Positions 6,148 through 7,244 of a stretch of 7,244 bases of DNA are shown here, in pieces (the stretch's first letter is position 1; the number at the start of each line of letters is the position of its first letter). Made by a program: the position numbers and the translations under genes. The notes under the pieces are model-generated. The model did not search any database. It was not told where the DNA came from and saw only the letters and a list, made by a program, of their open reading frames with translations. Source of the stretch: Bacteroidota bacterium (GTDB lineage Bacteria > Bacteroidota > Ignavibacteria > Ignavibacteriales > Ignavibacteriaceae); assembly GCA_021793635.1 (NCBI GenBank), contig JAJYSI010000162.1, positions 1 through 7,244 on the forward strand, read 5' to 3'.

Positions 6148-7244
6148 ATGAAAATGATTCTCAGGCTGTTGATGGTCGGCATGATATTTTTAATATTACA
6201 AAAGACAATGTTTGCTCAAGAAACCACTGCTGTACCATTTTTGCTTGTAGCTCCAGATTCAAGAGCTGGCGCAATGGGCGAGTCAGGCGCCGGTTTGGCA
6301 GATAATTCTGCTGCAATTTATTGGAACCCTGCCGGTATTGCTTTTACTAAAAACAATGAAGTAAGCATTACCCACAGTAAATGGCTACCTCAATTTAATT
6401 TAGATATTTTTTATGATTATTTGACTTATATGCAATATATGCCCGATTTAAACGGAAGTATTACTGCAAGTCTTACTTACATGAATTACGGACAGTTTAT
6501 TAGAACCGGTCCGGATTCTCCTACTCCTATAGGAACTTTCACTTCCTTTGATGCGGCTATGACTGTTGGATATGCTACACAACTTTCAAGCGATTGGGGA
6601 GTGGGCGTTAACTTTAGAATAATTTACAGCCGGCTTTCAGACCAACCAACCGCACAGGAACAAGGACGCGGTGTTGCTACTTCAGTTAGCTTCGACGTTG
6701 GCGGTATGTGGAGACCTGCGAAATTAGTCCTTCCCTTCATCAATACAGACATCGGCGGTAAACTTAGTATCGGGTTGAACCTCAGCAACCTTGGTCCAAA
6801 AATGTATTATATTGATCGTGCCCAAGCAGATCCTATACCTACTAATTTTAGATTAGGTTTTGCCTATGAAGTATTTAAAGATGAATATAATTCTTTAGTA
6901 TACACATTGGATTTCAACAAGCTCTTAGTAAGTCAAATTTTAAATGCAGACAGTACCGTTACGACCCGCCAATTTTATCAGGCAATTTTTTCTTCATGGA
7001 CAGATCAATCTCTTAGCAATGAATTTCAAACCATCCAAACCTCAACCGGAGTTGAATATTGGTATGGAAAACCCGGTGATTTTCTTTTTGCCATTAGAGC
7101 AGGTTTCTTTTATGAAGATCCAAATCACGGAAATCGTAAATTTATAACTTTCGGCGCCGGAATTAGGTATGATATTTATGGTTTCGATTTTAGTTACATC
7201 TCAACTTCAGTTTTCCCGGGAGGCGATGCTTCGCCGCTTGCAAA
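6148..7244 (+). CDS. porV: Type IX secretion system outer-membrane protein PorV (3' end outside window)
   Basis: The 365 codons visible encode a FadL-like outer-membrane beta-barrel of the PorV/PorQ family. In the known system PorV collects cargo from the SprA/Sov translocon and delivers it to, and holds, the PorU sortase at the surface. Residues 1 to about 24 form a signal peptide ending MFAQ. The family hallmark follows at about 31-64: FLLVAPDSRAGAMGESGAG, then LADNSAAIYWNPAGIA. The rest alternates short aromatic-rich beta-strands such as GSITASLTYMNYGQF, GVGVNFRIIYSRLS and GEYWYGK-like turns (VEYWYGKPGDF). The last residues seen, FPGGDASPLA, resemble the PorV end, where only about ten residues normally remain. 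PorV rather than PorQ is favoured by the N-terminal motif, the length and the neighbouring porU. The gene has no stop codon in the window, and its start is fixed by the GGAGG site. Confidence 0.93.
   Translation, partial: MKMILRLLMVGMIFLILQKTMFAQETTAVPFLLVAPDSRAGAMGESGAGLADNSAAIYWNPAGIAFTKNNEVSITHSKWLPQFNLDIFYDYLTYMQYMPDLNGSITASLTYMNYGQFIRTGPDSPTPIGTFTSFDAAMTVGYATQLSSDWGVGVNFRIIYSRLSDQPTAQEQGRGVATSVSFDVGGMWRPAKLVLPFINTDIGGKLSIGLNLSNLGPKMYYIDRAQADPIPTNFRLGFAYEVFKDEYNSLVYTLDFNKLLVSQILNADSTVTTRQFYQAIFSSWTDQSLSNEFQTIQTSTGVEYWYGKPGDFLFAIRAGFFYEDPNHGNRKFITFGAGIRYDIYGFDFSYISTSVFPGGDASPLA

Noticed and set aside
1..7244. CRISPR arrays, insertion sequences, phage genes or toxin-antitoxin pairs
   Set aside because: No regularly spaced repeats, transposase motifs, terminal inverted repeats or paired small genes were seen on either strand.

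Overview
The window is AT-rich DNA from a member of the Bacteroidota/Ignavibacteriota side of the FCB group. The main evidence is an adjacent pair of core type IX secretion (T9SS) genes: a gingipain-fold sortase of the PorU type, followed by the outer-membrane barrel PorV. T9SS is essentially confined to this group. The PorU C-terminal domain has the 'YPxPF ... WDGRDxNG ... ANGTYFYK' style common in Ignavibacteria-like genomes. Most genes lack a Shine-Dalgarno sequence, which also fits. A more exact taxonomic placement is inference.

Layout, all on the + strand: (i) 1-24 is the 3' end of a tRNA cut by the window edge. (ii) 25-253 is non-coding and carries a short tandem repeat just before the first gene. 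(iii) 254-1813 is a compact three-gene cluster: a thioredoxin-fold [2Fe-2S] ferredoxin, endonuclease III (nth, overlapping the ferredoxin gene by 17 bases) and a COG2316-like HD-domain hydrolase. (iv) 1813-2029 holds a peroxiredoxin (Bcp/PrxQ-like) remnant whose ATG overlaps the HD gene's stop codon. It is broken by stop codons and frame changes and has lost its C-terminal half. (v) 2067-6047 is porU. (vi) 6048-6147 is an AT-rich spacer with weak inverted repeats and a clear GGAGG ribosome binding site. (vii) 6148-7244 is porV, running off the window probably only about ten residues before its natural end.

The first block looks like a small redox/DNA-repair operon: two Fe-S proteins, a metal-dependent hydrolase and formerly a thiol peroxidase. 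The second block encodes two partners of the T9SS attachment machinery. PorV carries substrates, and is known to anchor PorU, at the outer membrane. PorU cleaves the C-terminal sorting domain of secreted proteins and joins them to the cell-surface glycolipid.

No wholly new system is evident. The least expected item is the decayed peroxiredoxin gene between the two blocks. It still shows its N-terminal motif and, in a shifted frame, the region around the catalytic cysteine.
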